Shown here: positions 52,901-61,773 of the stretch, piece after piece | Position numbering within the stretch: position 1 is the first letter of the stretch | Layout: every line of letters starts with the position of its first letter | Source: Candidatus Sulfidibacterium hydrothermale | GTDB taxonomy: Bacteria; Bacteroidota; Bacteroidia; Bacteroidales; F082 | Direction: 5' to 3' | Assembly: GCF_020149915.1 (NCBI RefSeq) | Contig: NZ_CP083760.1 | Location: forward strand, 186,001-250,000 | DNA length: 64,000 nt | Program-made: the position numbers and the translations under genes | The notes under the pieces: model-generated | Databases searched by the model: none | Seen by the model: only the letters and a program-made list of their open reading frames with translations | Told to the model about the DNA's origin: nothing

Positions 52901-54500
52901 CTACTAAAAAAGCATGTTTTACTCCCGGAACACCGTTGAATTTTTGTTCGATGGTGCGCGGGGCAATGGTTTGCCCTTTGTTGTTTTTATAAATGTCTTT
53001 TACCCGGTCTACAATTTCGTGATGTCCGTCTTCTGAAATGGTAAAAATGTCGCCGGTGGGCAACCAGTAATTTTCATCCGGATTTTCTGAAGGGTAAGGA
53101 ATAATTCCTCCGGGAGGCGCCTCTTCAAGATAACGGGCAATATAATGTCCGCTGATTTCCAGTTCGCCGTTTTTTTTCAGCCGGGTGTATACGCCCGGCA
53201 GGGCTTTGCCGGTTGAGTTATCCACATAATCTCCGGGAGGGGTCATGGTGATTCCGCCGGTGGCTTCCGTCATACCAAAACCACTGCAGAGATCAACGCC
53301 GTGCGACTGGAAAAAGCGGAAGATCTTCGGACTTAGATAACCGGCTGCAGAAAGTCCCCAGTGCAGTTGTGTTCCGATCACTTCTTTTCGGAGAATTTCT
53401 TTTCGCAACGTTTCGCTGGTTACGTTGCCCAGCTTTTGCATGGCCTTTTCATACAGTTGCATCCAGCGAATAGGGACACTGATAAATCCGGTGGGATTCA
53501 GTTCGGGAAAAAGTTTAAGCAAGGTTTCCGAAGAGGTATTTCCGGTAAAAATATAGGTTCCGTGCCAGTAAATAGATCCGGTGAGTTCGAGATAGCGTCC
53601 AAAAGTATGAAACAACGGCAAAAAGCAAAGCAAAGTTTCGTTTCCGGTATCCGGTAAAGCAGCATGACGGGCAAAACGTTTGGAAATAATGTTGTAGTAC
53701 GAAAAAGAAACGCCCTTTGGAATACCGGTACTACCTGATGTGAACATCGTTGTAGCCACCTCGTTGAGTTTGCGCTTCGGCCGTTTTTTTAAAAGAGCAT
53801 CTACCTCTTTGTAATTAAGTTCTTTGGCTTTTTGCTGCAGGATTTCAGTATCCGGCTCTTCAATATTTTGGCTGACAAGCAGGGAAAAAGACAAATTAAA
53901 TTGCTTTTTCACCCGTTTTAAATGGTAAATCCGGTCTAACGTATCGGTTACTACAATATTGATTTTTAGGTCTTTGAAGATTTTCCCGATGATCTCTTCC
54001 GAGAAATGAATATTCAGCGGGGTGTCGTAAATGCCGTACATCAAACAGGCCAGGTCCACAGCAGCACCATCTACCGAATTGGCTGAGAAAACAGCTACCC
54101 GTGGTTCTTTTTCCATACTGTAAAAAGTGGCTGCCAGTTCGCGGGTATAGTTAAAAATCTGCTGGTAGCTGAAACGTTCTTTTTTCCCTTCTGTCAGATT
54201 AATAAATAACGTTTTATCCGGGTGTTCCGTTACCCGTTGTTCGAACATTTCTTTTAGTCCGTAGTCGGTATTTTGCAGAATAACAAAAACTTTTTCGGCC
54301 CAGTCGTTTCTTTTTTCGTCTGATGAGAGCTTTTTCAGAAATTCTTTTCGTGCGGTAAGGTCGAGAAACCGGAAATAATCTTTCCGGGGAATGATGTTGT
54401 CTTTTTCGATTTCTGCTAAACGATCGAGAACAAAGTCGGCTTGAAGCCCGCTGTTTTTTTTATGAATCAGATTTTCGATTTGCAGGAGCAGGTTCTTCAT
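49923..54500 (-). CDS. Giant AMP-binding (long-chain acyl-CoA synthetase-like) and GNAT acetyltransferase fusion
   Basis: 1525 residues. Residues about 80-600 form an adenylate-forming domain: TSGSTGIPKG (P-loop TSGSTG at 254-259), GFGMTEATGG, PTGDIF and a hinge IVDRVKDIYKNNKGQ, closest to bacterial long-chain fatty acid:CoA ligases. A large middle part (about 640-1370) has no motif I recognise, apart from an Arg-rich helical tract RIARVIRHRLEALACHREHRIRALAYQ. The C-terminus (about 1390-1525) is a GNAT domain with the acetyl-CoA motif LQGKGIGSA (Gln1471). One gene, no frameshift; the total length is far above normal ligases (about 600). Confidence 0.85.
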   Translation of the reverse strand: MKNLLLQIENLIHKKNSGLQADFVLDRLAEIEKDNIIPRKDYFRFLDLTARKEFLKKLSSDEKRNDWAEKVFVILQNTDYGLKEMFEQRVTEHPDKTLFINLTEGKKERFSYQQIFNYTRELAATFYSMEKEPRVAVFSANSVDGAAVDLACLMYGIYDTPLNIHFSEEIIGKIFKDLKINIVVTDTLDRIYHLKRVKKQFNLSFSLLVSQNIEEPDTEILQQKAKELNYKEVDALLKKRPKRKLNEVATTMFTSGSTGIPKGVSFSYYNIISKRFARHAALPDTGNETLLCFLPLFHTFGRYLELTGSIYWHGTYIFTGNTSSETLLKLFPELNPTGFISVPIRWMQLYEKAMQKLGNVTSETLRKEILRKEVIGTQLHWGLSAAGYLSPKIFRFFQSHGVDLCSGFGMTEATGGITMTPPGDYVDNSTGKALPGVYTRLKKNGELEISGHYIARYLEEAPPGGIIPYPSENPDENYWLPTGDIFTISEDGHHEIVDRVKDIYKNNKGQTIAPRTIEQKFNGVPGVKHAFLVGDARPYNVLLIVPDREDTVVKSQTDEESLRKYFHQIVQTANRGVAPYERVVNFSVLDRPFSEEKKELTPKGSFNRKNIERNFAEIIKKLYQSDKIGFFVEGYKVQIPRWFYRDLGILEDDIYYEDHYFINRSNGKKLFFQPVDNDRCVIGDFSYEIKNKSINLGRLALQPLLWMGNAQFIQFSPVKEGWDLPLQEFSAQICYPSCIDNKIKKQNIISIPSISNSLIVFINGLIIDALFTEGEKQMQAIQLLGQQLAESQRRIARVIRHRLEALACHREHRIRALAYQSLVIYDSSADYQEVLPVFVRSGKTFLDTKTIEAIALSSLGKQQLAAFRKRLFAYRKNMEWPAKGTTRKQFEDILELLYNFGKQHPYYYKSIRAELAAWVLHDKDPYLSEKARKYFHELYLVFDARMQDLRRNLPKSFWKNIIVFEYGIPEEQTRRLRKIITDTVFLEESIHLIYGQTTFTVDKIIPEGLWITKLQSFSDFRHYRLTVNTVNNKHYDLHLVVTRQETTNETVADLYWNAYLSDYPFDLPVLSSLGISNAQHGVRSSQYLGGLRVWEKIRQMSEIHQWAGNSQPYAWHQLFIKSFAVVFRAWKISRYKIIPGAVSPKNIMVPELDFKESAVIISLTGYEPYRKIEDLLVPMIKNFYQKTVALYPWGGSHLKYNWIYKAMIESLGKEETFPLLEEWRQFLKNTRDPYLKSLPLEESIDDFIKEQKHRHYYPLKIHSAISNYEQWLKLNPDATKEAREQTVYEIFDLFKIFQRNEIERFYFYRHTYFSHSNKKVLEAFGKLLEKLEEKTEAETIQLIELSDLQATLEDPVDRRIFSKMVFPKMKHYQEMDLVKVVDKNKEQIIVQTLIKDKSGLIYTMREPRDAAEVGKLYQLFYEENYPKTVSQQDKYFVVTDKYERVIAGISYRTLENNIVRLDGTAVTSPLQGKGIGSAMINDFFTRMAAKDVSIIKAHYLLGNYFLKHNFKVDKKWGALVKHLDE

Positions 54501-54601
54501 GAAAATACGGTTTTATGTTCAGGAAAATGGTGTGCGGAAAATTTTATTCTGTTATTCGGTGCTAAAATAAGCAATGCTTCTAACAGTATCCGGAAAAGGA
54601 A

Positions 54602-55309
54602 TTAAAAATCGAAATAATATGCCGGTGTATATTTGTATTTTTTCGAAACGTTAATAACCAGTTGAACCATGGGAATTCCGGCCCACAACCAATCTTTGGT
54701 ATTGTTTTCCACCCCGACAAAATAGCTGAAGTTCAGGGTGTGTTTGGCGTCGATCCGGTAGGTAATTCCCGGTCCTACACGAATATACTGGAATCCGTTC
54801 CAGTAGGACCACCACCGGTAAATAAAACCGGCGACAAGGGTAGTAACGATTTTTTCTTTCACAGGATAATTCAGAAAAATCACTTCACGCATGGCGTTGC
54901 CTACTTTGCCGTGATTGTCCACATCAAGTTGCCATTTTACCTGGTTGACAAACTGAATTTTTGGTGTTGTTCTTTTATATAAAACCCCTAAACCGATCCG
55001 GTATTCGGTTTTATCCGGTTTCACGGTAAACCGGAAATCGGGTACTAACTCAAATTTCTTGGAAACAAGATAGTTGGATACAAATTCGATAAACCAGTTG
55101 TCCAGCTGTTGAAAGTTATTTCTCAGACGGGTTTGCAGTTCCAAAGAATATTTCCATTTATGTTGTCCGAAAGTAACCTTGTTACCGAGATATACCTGAT
55201 TATCCCAATTGGGGCTGTCTTGGGCCGTTAAAGTACCTGCCGGAAAGAGAAGCAGTACTGCCAAAAAGAAAATCGTATAACGAAAACGGACCTGGATTGA
55301 TGTGTTCAT
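54602..55309 (-). CDS. DUF2490-family outer membrane-like protein
   Basis: 235 residues. Signal peptide, then short amphipathic strands (WKYSLELQTRLRNNFQQLDNWFIEFVSNYLVSKKFELVPDFRFTVKP) ending in an aromatic residue (YYFDF), a small beta-barrel layout typical of DUF2490. Location is probably the outer membrane. It is last in the same-strand series with the AMP-binding fusion 100 bp away. Confidence 0.8.
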   Translation of the reverse strand: MNTSIQVRFRYTIFFLAVLLLFPAGTLTAQDSPNWDNQVYLGNKVTFGQHKWKYSLELQTRLRNNFQQLDNWFIEFVSNYLVSKKFELVPDFRFTVKPDKTEYRIGLGVLYKRTTPKIQFVNQVKWQLDVDNHGKVGNAMREVIFLNYPVKEKIVTTLVAGFIYRWWSYWNGFQYIRVGPGITYRIDAKHTLNFSYFVGVENNTKDWLWAGIPMVQLVINVSKKYKYTPAYYFDF

Positions 55310-55429
55310 CTGTTTTTCCGGTGTTGATACAAAAACGGTTTTTTTGATTGATGTAAAAATAAGAAAATTATGAAACAGAAGAAATTTAGGTTTTTCAAAA
55401 GCACTTTATTTGCCGGCAACGAAAAGGGG

Positions 55430-56128
55430 TTATGCCTTTAACCGGGCTTCGAAAATGGTTTCAAATTCTTCGATGATGGCTTTTTTTACTGCAGAAGTTT
55501 CCACCTCGCGCTGCAATTCTTTTTGCAGCGAAGTGACTCCTTTATCCTGAAAACCACAGGGATTGATATAAGAGAAATATTCCAGGTTGGTGTTTACATT
55601 CAGGGCAAAACCATGCATGCTTACTTTGTTTTGAATACGCATGCCGATGGCAGCAATTTTCCGTTCTTTTCCCGGGATAAGGGCATCGATCCAGACACCG
55701 GTTGCTCTCTCGATACGGGCGCCATGTAATCCGTAGCGTTTGATAACCCGGATTAAAATGGTTTCAATGTCAAAGACAAATTCTTTTACGGAAAGATCGA
55801 AATTATCCAGGTCGAAAACCGGATATCCCACCACCTGCCCCGGTCCGTGGTAAGTAATGTCTCCTCCCCTGTCGGTTTGGTAGAAAGCGATTCCGTGGGC
55901 TTCGAGCCATTTGTCGCTTACCAGTAAGTTGCTTCTGTCGCCGCTCTTTCCTAAAGTGTAAACATGCGGATGTTCGCAGAAAAGAAGAAAGTTTTCGGTT
56001 CTTGCTTCCTTTTTTTTGGCTTCAAGAATCCGGTCGAACAGTTGTTTTTGATATTCCCAGGCTTCGGCATAATCGATCCGGCCCATATCCAGCAAAGTAA
56101 CCTCGGTGTTTTTCTCCTTATTTGCCAT
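55430..56128 (-). CDS. lipB: Octanoyltransferase LipB
   Basis: 232 residues. Motifs: TDRGGDITYHGPGQVVGYPVFDL, the Lys region in RKIAAIGMRIQNKVSMHGFALNVN and the catalytic Cys in INPCGFQDKGVTSL. It moves octanoyl from ACP to lipoyl domains. It starts 11 bp after the stop of lipA and is co-transcribed with it. Confidence 0.97.
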   Translation of the reverse strand: MANKEKNTEVTLLDMGRIDYAEAWEYQKQLFDRILEAKKKEARTENFLLFCEHPHVYTLGKSGDRSNLLVSDKWLEAHGIAFYQTDRGGDITYHGPGQVVGYPVFDLDNFDLSVKEFVFDIETILIRVIKRYGLHGARIERATGVWIDALIPGKERKIAAIGMRIQNKVSMHGFALNVNTNLEYFSYINPCGFQDKGVTSLQKELQREVETSAVKKAIIEEFETIFEARLKA

Positions 56129-56139
56129 TTTTACAAATT

Positions 56140-57003
56140 TTAACGGGCTGATATATGTTTTTCAGCATGATATGACGATCTGACCAACGGGCTGCTTTCC
56201 ACATACCGGAAACCTTTTTTCAGTCCTGTTTTGCGGTAAATTTCAAATTGTTCGGGCGTGACATATTCTTTTACCGGCAAATGTTTCTTTGTCGGTTGCA
56301 GATACTGTCCGATGGTAAGTACCGAAACACCGGCGTCCAACAGGTCATCCATCAATTCAAAAACTTCTTCCGGGGTTTCGCCTAACCCGGCCATGATTCC
56401 TGATTTGGCTACAACACCTTTTCCGGCAATGTATTGAAGGACTTGTAAACTCCGGTCGTATTTTGCCCGGCTGCGGGTTTCGGGCGTAAGACGCCGCACG
56501 GTTTCCAGGTTATGAGAAATAACTTCCGGACCGGCATCAATAACCTGTTGAATCAGTTCTTCGTGGCCGTCAAAATCGGGAATCAGGGTTTCTATGGTTG
56601 TTTCCGGGTTTTGTTCTTTGATCTTCCGCACGGTTTCGGCCCAAATGGCAGCGCCCCCATCCGGCAGGTCATCGCGGTCAACCGAAGTGAGTACTACATG
56701 TTTTAATTTCATCCGTTTTACCGATTCAGCCACTCTTCGGGGCTCATCGTGGTCAACGGGTAAGGGTTTTCCGGTTTTTACATTACAGAATTTGCAGGAG
56801 CGGGTACAAATATCACCCAGAATCATCAGTGTTGCTGTACCACGGCCCCAGCATTCGTGCATGTTCGGACAGTGGCCACTGGTACAGATCGTATGCAGTT
56901 TGTTCCTCTCAACGATTTCTTTTACAGAAAGATACTCTTTTCCGGAAGGGATTTTTATCTTTAACCAGTCGGGTTTGCGAAGTATGGTGTCCGAAGTATT
57001 CAT
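56140..57003 (-). CDS. lipA: Lipoyl synthase LipA
   Basis: 287 residues from the ATG at 57003 (MNTSDTILRKPDWL). A longer reading to 57150 would add 49 residues with no homology to the family and runs across the promoter and the divergent mrdA region, so it was rejected. Cluster ligands: CTSGHCPNMHECW (auxiliary cluster), CTRSCKFC (radical SAM) and the terminal RSSYHAE serine. It inserts sulfur at C6 and C8 of octanoyl groups. Confidence 0.95.
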   Translation of the reverse strand: MNTSDTILRKPDWLKIKIPSGKEYLSVKEIVERNKLHTICTSGHCPNMHECWGRGTATLMILGDICTRSCKFCNVKTGKPLPVDHDEPRRVAESVKRMKLKHVVLTSVDRDDLPDGGAAIWAETVRKIKEQNPETTIETLIPDFDGHEELIQQVIDAGPEVISHNLETVRRLTPETRSRAKYDRSLQVLQYIAGKGVVAKSGIMAGLGETPEEVFELMDDLLDAGVSVLTIGQYLQPTKKHLPVKEYVTPEQFEIYRKTGLKKGFRYVESSPLVRSSYHAEKHISAR

Positions 57004-57021
57004 CTTTTGTTGTTGAAAGCG

Positions 57022-57029
57022 CAAATTTA
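57022..57029 (-). promoter_or_regulatory. -7 box of lipA-lipB
   Basis: TAAATTTG on the minus strand, 18 bp before the chosen lipA ATG. It lies inside the long alternative reading, so it supports the shorter start. Confidence 0.5.
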
Positions 57030-57111
57030 TAACAAAACCACATGCCGTACCGAAAAAAATAAAATCGTCTGATTTTTTGTCGTGGTGTTCTTCCATAGCC
57101 TTTAAATTTTC

Positions 57112-57119
57112 TACTTTTG
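57112..57119 (+). promoter_or_regulatory. -7 box of the PBP2-RodA pair
   Basis: TACTTTTG, an exact TAnnTTTG match, 36 bp before the ATG at 57156. An upstream possible ATG at 57117 would fall inside this box, so the later start is preferred. Confidence 0.5.
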
Positions 57120-57155
57120 CCAAGGGGATCTCAAAAATATTTCTCACCAAATTTC

Positions 57156-58988
57156 ATGTACAGGAAAGATTATTCAGCAAGGAAATATGTGATTATAGCC
57201 GCTTTTGTTTTGGTGGCTGTCATTTTTGCTGTGCGTCTTTTTTATTTGCAGGTTTATACCAACCAGTATAAACTTTCTGCGCGGGATATTGCTTTGCGCC
57301 GGGTGGTGGAATATCCGGCCCGTGGCCGTATTTATGACCGGCATCATCGTTTGTTGGTGTATAACGATGCGGTGTATGATCTGATGGTGATTCCCCGCCA
57401 GGTAAAAAAAATGGATACGGCCAAATTTTGCCGGTTGCTTCAGATCAGCAAGGATTTTTTTATCCGGCAAATGAAAAAAGCCAAACACTATTCGTATTAC
57501 AAACCGTCTATTTTTCTTAAACAGCTTTCGAAGAAAGAGAAAGGTCCTATTGAGGAGGTGATGTACGAGTTTCCGGGATTTTATTTTCAGACCCGTACAC
57601 TGCGTCATTATCCACATCCTGTGGCGGCTCATGTTTTGGGCAGTGTGGGCGAAGTAAGTCCGGCGGATATCCGGCGTGATCCGTATTACCGTCAAGGCGA
57701 TTATATCGGTAAATCGGGTATTGAGTGGTTTTACGAAAAAGAACTCCGCGGGAAAAAAGGTTCGCGGCTGGTGGAAGTGGATGTGCACAATAATGTGAAA
57801 GGAAGTTTTCAGAACGGAAGGTATGATACGCTGGCTGTTCCGGGTGCCGATCTTACCCTGAGCCTGGATGAGGATTTGCAGGCTTATGGACAACGGCTCA
57901 TGAAGAACAAAAAAGGAAGTATTGTGGCGTTGGTTCCGCAAACCGGTGAGATTCTGGCTTTTATAAGCAGTCCGGAGTATGATCCCAACTTGTTGGTCGG
58001 GCGTGAACGTTCGGCCAATTACCTGAAACTTTTGCACGACAGCCTGAAACCTCTGCTGAACCGGGCTTCGTCCGGAACTTATCCGCCGGGTTCTACTTTT
58101 AAACTGGTTCAGGCCCTGATTGGCTTGCAGGAGCATGTGGTTACGCCGAATACTTTGTTTACCTGTCAGGGAACCGCTTCCAAGCCCATTGCCTGTTCGC
58201 ATAATCATGTTTCGCCTCTGCGAATGAAACTGGCTATCGAATTGTCTTGTAACTCTTATTTTTGGAAAACCTTCAGGGCCATCATTGATGATCCGCATTT
58301 TTCCAATACACACGACGCTTACGATGCCTGGTATAAAAAGGTTATCAGTTTTGGTTTCGGACACAAGTTCAACACGGATATTCCGTTCGAAAAACCCGGA
58401 AATATTCCTACCCGGGCATATTACAACAAAGTGTATCATGGCAGCTGGAATGCACTGACCATTCGCTCGTTGAGTATCGGTCAAGGAGAAATTCTGGTGA
58501 CTCCGGTACAGCTTGCCAATCTGGCGGCTATTATTGCCAACAGCGGTTATTATGTAAAACCTCATTTTCTGATTGGCATGTCGGGCGATGATACTCTTTC
58601 GGGGAAATATAAAAAGAAATACCGGGTAGCCATCAATCCGAAATATTTTAAAGTAGCCCGTCAGGCCATGGAAGAGGTTTTTTCCGGCCCGGAGGGTACG
58701 GCCCGTTTTTATCAAATGGACAGCATTACGCAAGCCGGAAAAACCGGTACGGTACAAAATCCGCATGGGAAAGACCATTCTATTTTTATGGCTTTTGCAC
58801 CGTATAAGCATCCGAAAATAGCCATTGCCGTGGTGGTTGAAAATGCCGGTTTCGGGTCAACCTGGGCAGCTCCCATTGCCAGTTTAATGATGGAACATTA
58901 CCTGCGTGGAAAAACCAAACGCCCCCGGCTCGAAAAAAGAATATTAGACGGTGACCTGATTCATAACCAAAAAGTAAAAAAACCATGA
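57156..58988 (+). CDS. mrdA: Penicillin-binding protein 2 (peptidoglycan transpeptidase)
   Basis: About 610 residues from the ATG at 57156 (MYRKDYSARKYV), so the first transmembrane helix (IIAAFVLVAVIFAVRLFYLQ) sits near the start. Dimerisation domain, then transpeptidase motifs SxxK in YPPGSTFKLV, SxN in ELSCNSYFWK and KTG in AGKTGTVQNP. It pairs with RodA in the elongasome. rodA overlaps its 3' end by 4 bp. Confidence 0.97.
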   Translation: MYRKDYSARKYVIIAAFVLVAVIFAVRLFYLQVYTNQYKLSARDIALRRVVEYPARGRIYDRHHRLLVYNDAVYDLMVIPRQVKKMDTAKFCRLLQISKDFFIRQMKKAKHYSYYKPSIFLKQLSKKEKGPIEEVMYEFPGFYFQTRTLRHYPHPVAAHVLGSVGEVSPADIRRDPYYRQGDYIGKSGIEWFYEKELRGKKGSRLVEVDVHNNVKGSFQNGRYDTLAVPGADLTLSLDEDLQAYGQRLMKNKKGSIVALVPQTGEILAFISSPEYDPNLLVGRERSANYLKLLHDSLKPLLNRASSGTYPPGSTFKLVQALIGLQEHVVTPNTLFTCQGTASKPIACSHNHVSPLRMKLAIELSCNSYFWKTFRAIIDDPHFSNTHDAYDAWYKKVISFGFGHKFNTDIPFEKPGNIPTRAYYNKVYHGSWNALTIRSLSIGQGEILVTPVQLANLAAIIANSGYYVKPHFLIGMSGDDTLSGKYKKKYRVAINPKYFKVARQAMEEVFSGPEGTARFYQMDSITQAGKTGTVQNPHGKDHSIFMAFAPYKHPKIAIAVVVENAGFGSTWAAPIASLMMEHYLRGKTKRPRLEKRILDGDLIHNQKVKKP

Positions 58989-60247
58989 GGCACCGCGAAA
59001 ATTTCTGGAAAAATATCGACTGGTTCCTGGTGTTGCTTTATCTCGGACTGGTGGTTTACGGCTGGTTGAGTATTTATTCTGCCTCTGAAACCGGAGACAA
59101 ATCGTCTATCTTTGATTTTTCACAACGTTACGGGAAACAGTTGGTTTGGATTGGACTGGCCCTGTTTCTGGCTTTTGTTATTCTGATTATTGATGCCAAG
59201 TTTTTCTCCTCTTTTGCGTATGTTTTTTATTTCCTGGTCATGCTCAGCCTGTTGGCGGTGCTGCTGTTCGGAAAAACGGTAGCCGGTTCCCGGTCGTGGT
59301 TTCAGATTGGCAGTTTTGCGCTACAACCTTCAGAGTTTGCCAAATTTGCCACGGCGTTAGCGTTGGCAAAATACCTAAGCCGGCTGCAAACCGATATGCG
59401 GCAGTTAAAAACCCGGGTAATGGCGGCAGCCATCATTTTTTTTCCGGCCTTTTTGATTTTAATGCAAAACGATACCGGTTCGGCACTGGTTTACTTTTCG
59501 TTTATTTTGGTATTGTACCGGGAAGGTCTTCCTGGTTGGATTCCGGCACTGGGGTTGATTCTGGGGGCATTGTTTATTATCACCATAAAATTTGGTGAGC
59601 TTTATGTGGCAGCCGGACTGGCTGGTTTTGTGGTGTTGCTGTTTCTTTTATTCCGGGTGTTCCGCCGTAACTGGAAAGTGTTAGCTGCCGGACTGATTCT
59701 TTCTTTGGCTTTTGTATCTATGGTGGATTATGCTTTTCAGCATGTTTTGGAGCCGCATCAGCGGATTCGTATCCAGATTATGCTGGGAATGAAAGAAGAT
59801 CCGCACGGAGCAGGATATAATGTCAATCAGGCTAAAATTGCTATTGGTTCGGGTGGTCTTACCGGAAAAGGATTCCTGAAAGGAATGTTGACACATAACC
59901 ACTTTGTTCCGGAACAAAGTACCGATTTCATCTTTTGTACCGTAGGTGAAGAGCGGGGTTTTTTAGGTTCGCTTTTTCTCATTGCGCTTTTTTTGGCGAT
60001 GCTTATCCGGATTATCCTGCGCGCTGAACATCAGCGGTCGGCATTCAGCCGGATTTACGGATATGGCGTAGCATCCATTTTGTTTTTTCATTTTACGGTA
60101 AACCTGGCCATGACCATCGGACTTTTTCCGGTAGTAGGTATTCCGTTGCCTTTCTTTAGTTATGGCGGCTCTTCGTTGTGGTCTTTTACTATTTTGCTGT
60201 TTATTTTTATTAAGCAGGATGCTAACCGGATGAATGTGTTGTATTGA
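58985..60247 (+). CDS. rodA: Peptidoglycan glycosyltransferase RodA (SEDS family)
   Basis: 420 residues with ten transmembrane helices. SEDS hallmarks: GSRSWFQIGSFALQPSEFAKFATALALAKYL, QNDTGSALVYFS, FVPEQSTDFIFCTVGEERGFLGS (large loop with the catalytic Asp) and GIPLPFFSYGGSSLWS. It polymerises lipid II and works with PBP2 encoded just before; start overlaps the mrdA stop (ATGA). Confidence 0.97.
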   Translation: MRHRENFWKNIDWFLVLLYLGLVVYGWLSIYSASETGDKSSIFDFSQRYGKQLVWIGLALFLAFVILIIDAKFFSSFAYVFYFLVMLSLLAVLLFGKTVAGSRSWFQIGSFALQPSEFAKFATALALAKYLSRLQTDMRQLKTRVMAAAIIFFPAFLILMQNDTGSALVYFSFILVLYREGLPGWIPALGLILGALFIITIKFGELYVAAGLAGFVVLLFLLFRVFRRNWKVLAAGLILSLAFVSMVDYAFQHVLEPHQRIRIQIMLGMKEDPHGAGYNVNQAKIAIGSGGLTGKGFLKGMLTHNHFVPEQSTDFIFCTVGEERGFLGSLFLIALFLAMLIRIILRAEHQRSAFSRIYGYGVASILFFHFTVNLAMTIGLFPVVGIPLPFFSYGGSSLWSFTILLFIFIKQDANRMNVLY

Positions 60248-60537
60248 TTTCTGTTCGCCTTTTCGGTGGGCGATTATTTTTTGCATATCATGTGATGGTT
60301 CAGAAAAACCGAATACAGGATATTTTTCGTTTTATATAACATCTATTCAGGCATCAACAGCAATTTTTGCCGGTTTATGATCGCTTGTTTCCGGCGATAA
60401 AAAACAGGTGAACCAACAGTTTTCGTTTAAATTCATAATAGTACTTTCTTTGTCTGTTCCGCGATACAGCAAAGAGAGCAGGTTTTTACAGGTAATTTTT
60501 TATGTATTTTTACCCCGTATTTTAAAAGACAGCCATT

Positions 60538-61176
60538 ATGCAGAAAAAAGTTTTTGGTATGTTGTTGGGCTTTCTGCTTTTTGCAGCAGTGTCTAATGGT
60601 CAGGAACTGGCTAATGTAGCCAAAACCAGGAATCGTCAAACCCATGATTTGTTGGATTATCGTTTCCGGGGCGGGTTTTACACTTTTGAACGGATGTTTT
60701 TGCAAACGGTAAAATATACCGATATGGCCCGTGAGAACTGTATCATCGGCATTGTGGTCCTTTCGTTTCAGGTAGATTGTGATGGAAATTTAAAGGATGT
60801 TAAGATTAAAAATGCTCTTCATTTTGGTTTGGATCAGGAAATACAGAAATTTATGGAATCCACCAATGGGCACTGGAATAAATGCCGGGATAATAAATAC
60901 ACCCGCTTTTCTGTACCGATTCAGTTTACCATGGAAGGGACCAAAACCGATACGCTGGATCCGGTGATTACCCTGGTCGGTAAAAACCCCGGATATGTTT
61001 GTAACAGCGACAGTTACTATTATCAAAAGGCCAAAGAAGCGTTAGCCAAGAAAAAAGGGAAAAAAGCCCGTACCTATATTGAAATTCTTATCCGGCGAAA
61101 TCCGTTTAATGATGAATATTACGACATGATGAAAAAGGCCATGGCGCTTTCCGGGAAGAAGAAAAAAAAGAAATAA
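60538..61176 (+). CDS. Secreted protein with TonB C-terminal-like domain
   Basis: 212 residues. Signal peptide MQKKVFGMLLGFLLFAAVSNGQE, then CIIGIVVLSFQVDCDGNLKDVKIKNALHFGLDQEIQKFM with WNKC and VPIQFTMEG, matching the strand-helix-strand core of TonB C-terminal domains that is common in small Bacteroidota envelope proteins. Two cysteines (VDCDG, WNKCRD) may pair. The end is very basic (SGKKKKKK). No membrane anchor or proline-rich linker, so it is not a full TonB. Confidence 0.72.
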   Translation: MQKKVFGMLLGFLLFAAVSNGQELANVAKTRNRQTHDLLDYRFRGGFYTFERMFLQTVKYTDMARENCIIGIVVLSFQVDCDGNLKDVKIKNALHFGLDQEIQKFMESTNGHWNKCRDNKYTRFSVPIQFTMEGTKTDTLDPVITLVGKNPGYVCNSDSYYYQKAKEALAKKKGKKARTYIEILIRRNPFNDEYYDMMKKAMALSGKKKKKK

Positions 61177-61185
61177 CCAAAATTC

Positions 61186-61773
61186 ATGTTAGAATTTTTA
61201 CAACATCTTGATGTTGCTGTTTTACTGTTTATTAACGGGCATCATTCTCCTTTTTTCGATGCGTTGATGTTGTCGGTCAGTGGCATTCTTCTTTGGGTGC
61301 CGTTGTATGCTTTGTTGTTGTATTGGATTTTTAAAGAGAAAAAGTGGTACGGGTTTTTAACGTTGGTTTTTATTGCATTGACGATTACTGCTTCGGATCA
61401 ATTGTCGGTACATGCTTTTAAAAACGTTTTTATGCGATTGCGTCCTTGCCACGAACCTTCGCTGGAAGGCCTTTTACATATGGTAAAATTCTGTGGTGGC
61501 CAATACGGATTTGTTTCTTCTCATGCAGCCAACAGCTTTTCGGTTTTGGCTTTTCTTACCGGATTTTTTAAAACATCGCGTCCGTATGTCAAGTGGTTAT
61601 TATGGATTTGGGCTTTGCTTGTGATCTACAGCAGGGTTTATCTGGGCGTGCATTATCCGGGCGACGTTATTGGCGGAGCGATTTTCGGCTTTTTTACCGG
61701 ATGGCTCATTTTCCGGCTTTATCAATTGGTGGATAACCGGTTAGAGTTTAAATCTGGTCGGGCAGAATATTAA
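61186..61773 (+). CDS. PAP2-family membrane phosphatase
   Basis: 195 residues with five or six helices. The three acid phosphatase motifs are KNVFMRLRP, SSHAANSFS and SRVYLGVHYPGDVIGG. Such enzymes dephosphorylate undecaprenyl pyrophosphate, phosphatidylglycerol phosphate or lipid A. It starts 10 bp after the TonB-like gene and overlaps the convergent hydrolase by 26 bp. Confidence 0.93.
   Translation: MLEFLQHLDVAVLLFINGHHSPFFDALMLSVSGILLWVPLYALLLYWIFKEKKWYGFLTLVFIALTITASDQLSVHAFKNVFMRLRPCHEPSLEGLLHMVKFCGGQYGFVSSHAANSFSVLAFLTGFFKTSRPYVKWLLWIWALLVIYSRVYLGVHYPGDVIGGAIFGFFTGWLIFRLYQLVDNRLEFKSGRAEY

Noticed and set aside
57004-57150. Longer LipA start at 57150
   Set aside because: The additional 49 residues do not resemble LipA, cross a good -7 box and would run into the divergent mrdA promoter.
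57174-58811. 545-codon frame on the minus strand opposite mrdA
   Set aside because: It is the complement of a well-conserved PBP2 gene with all motifs in place; the antisense frame is basic, low in structure and matches no family.
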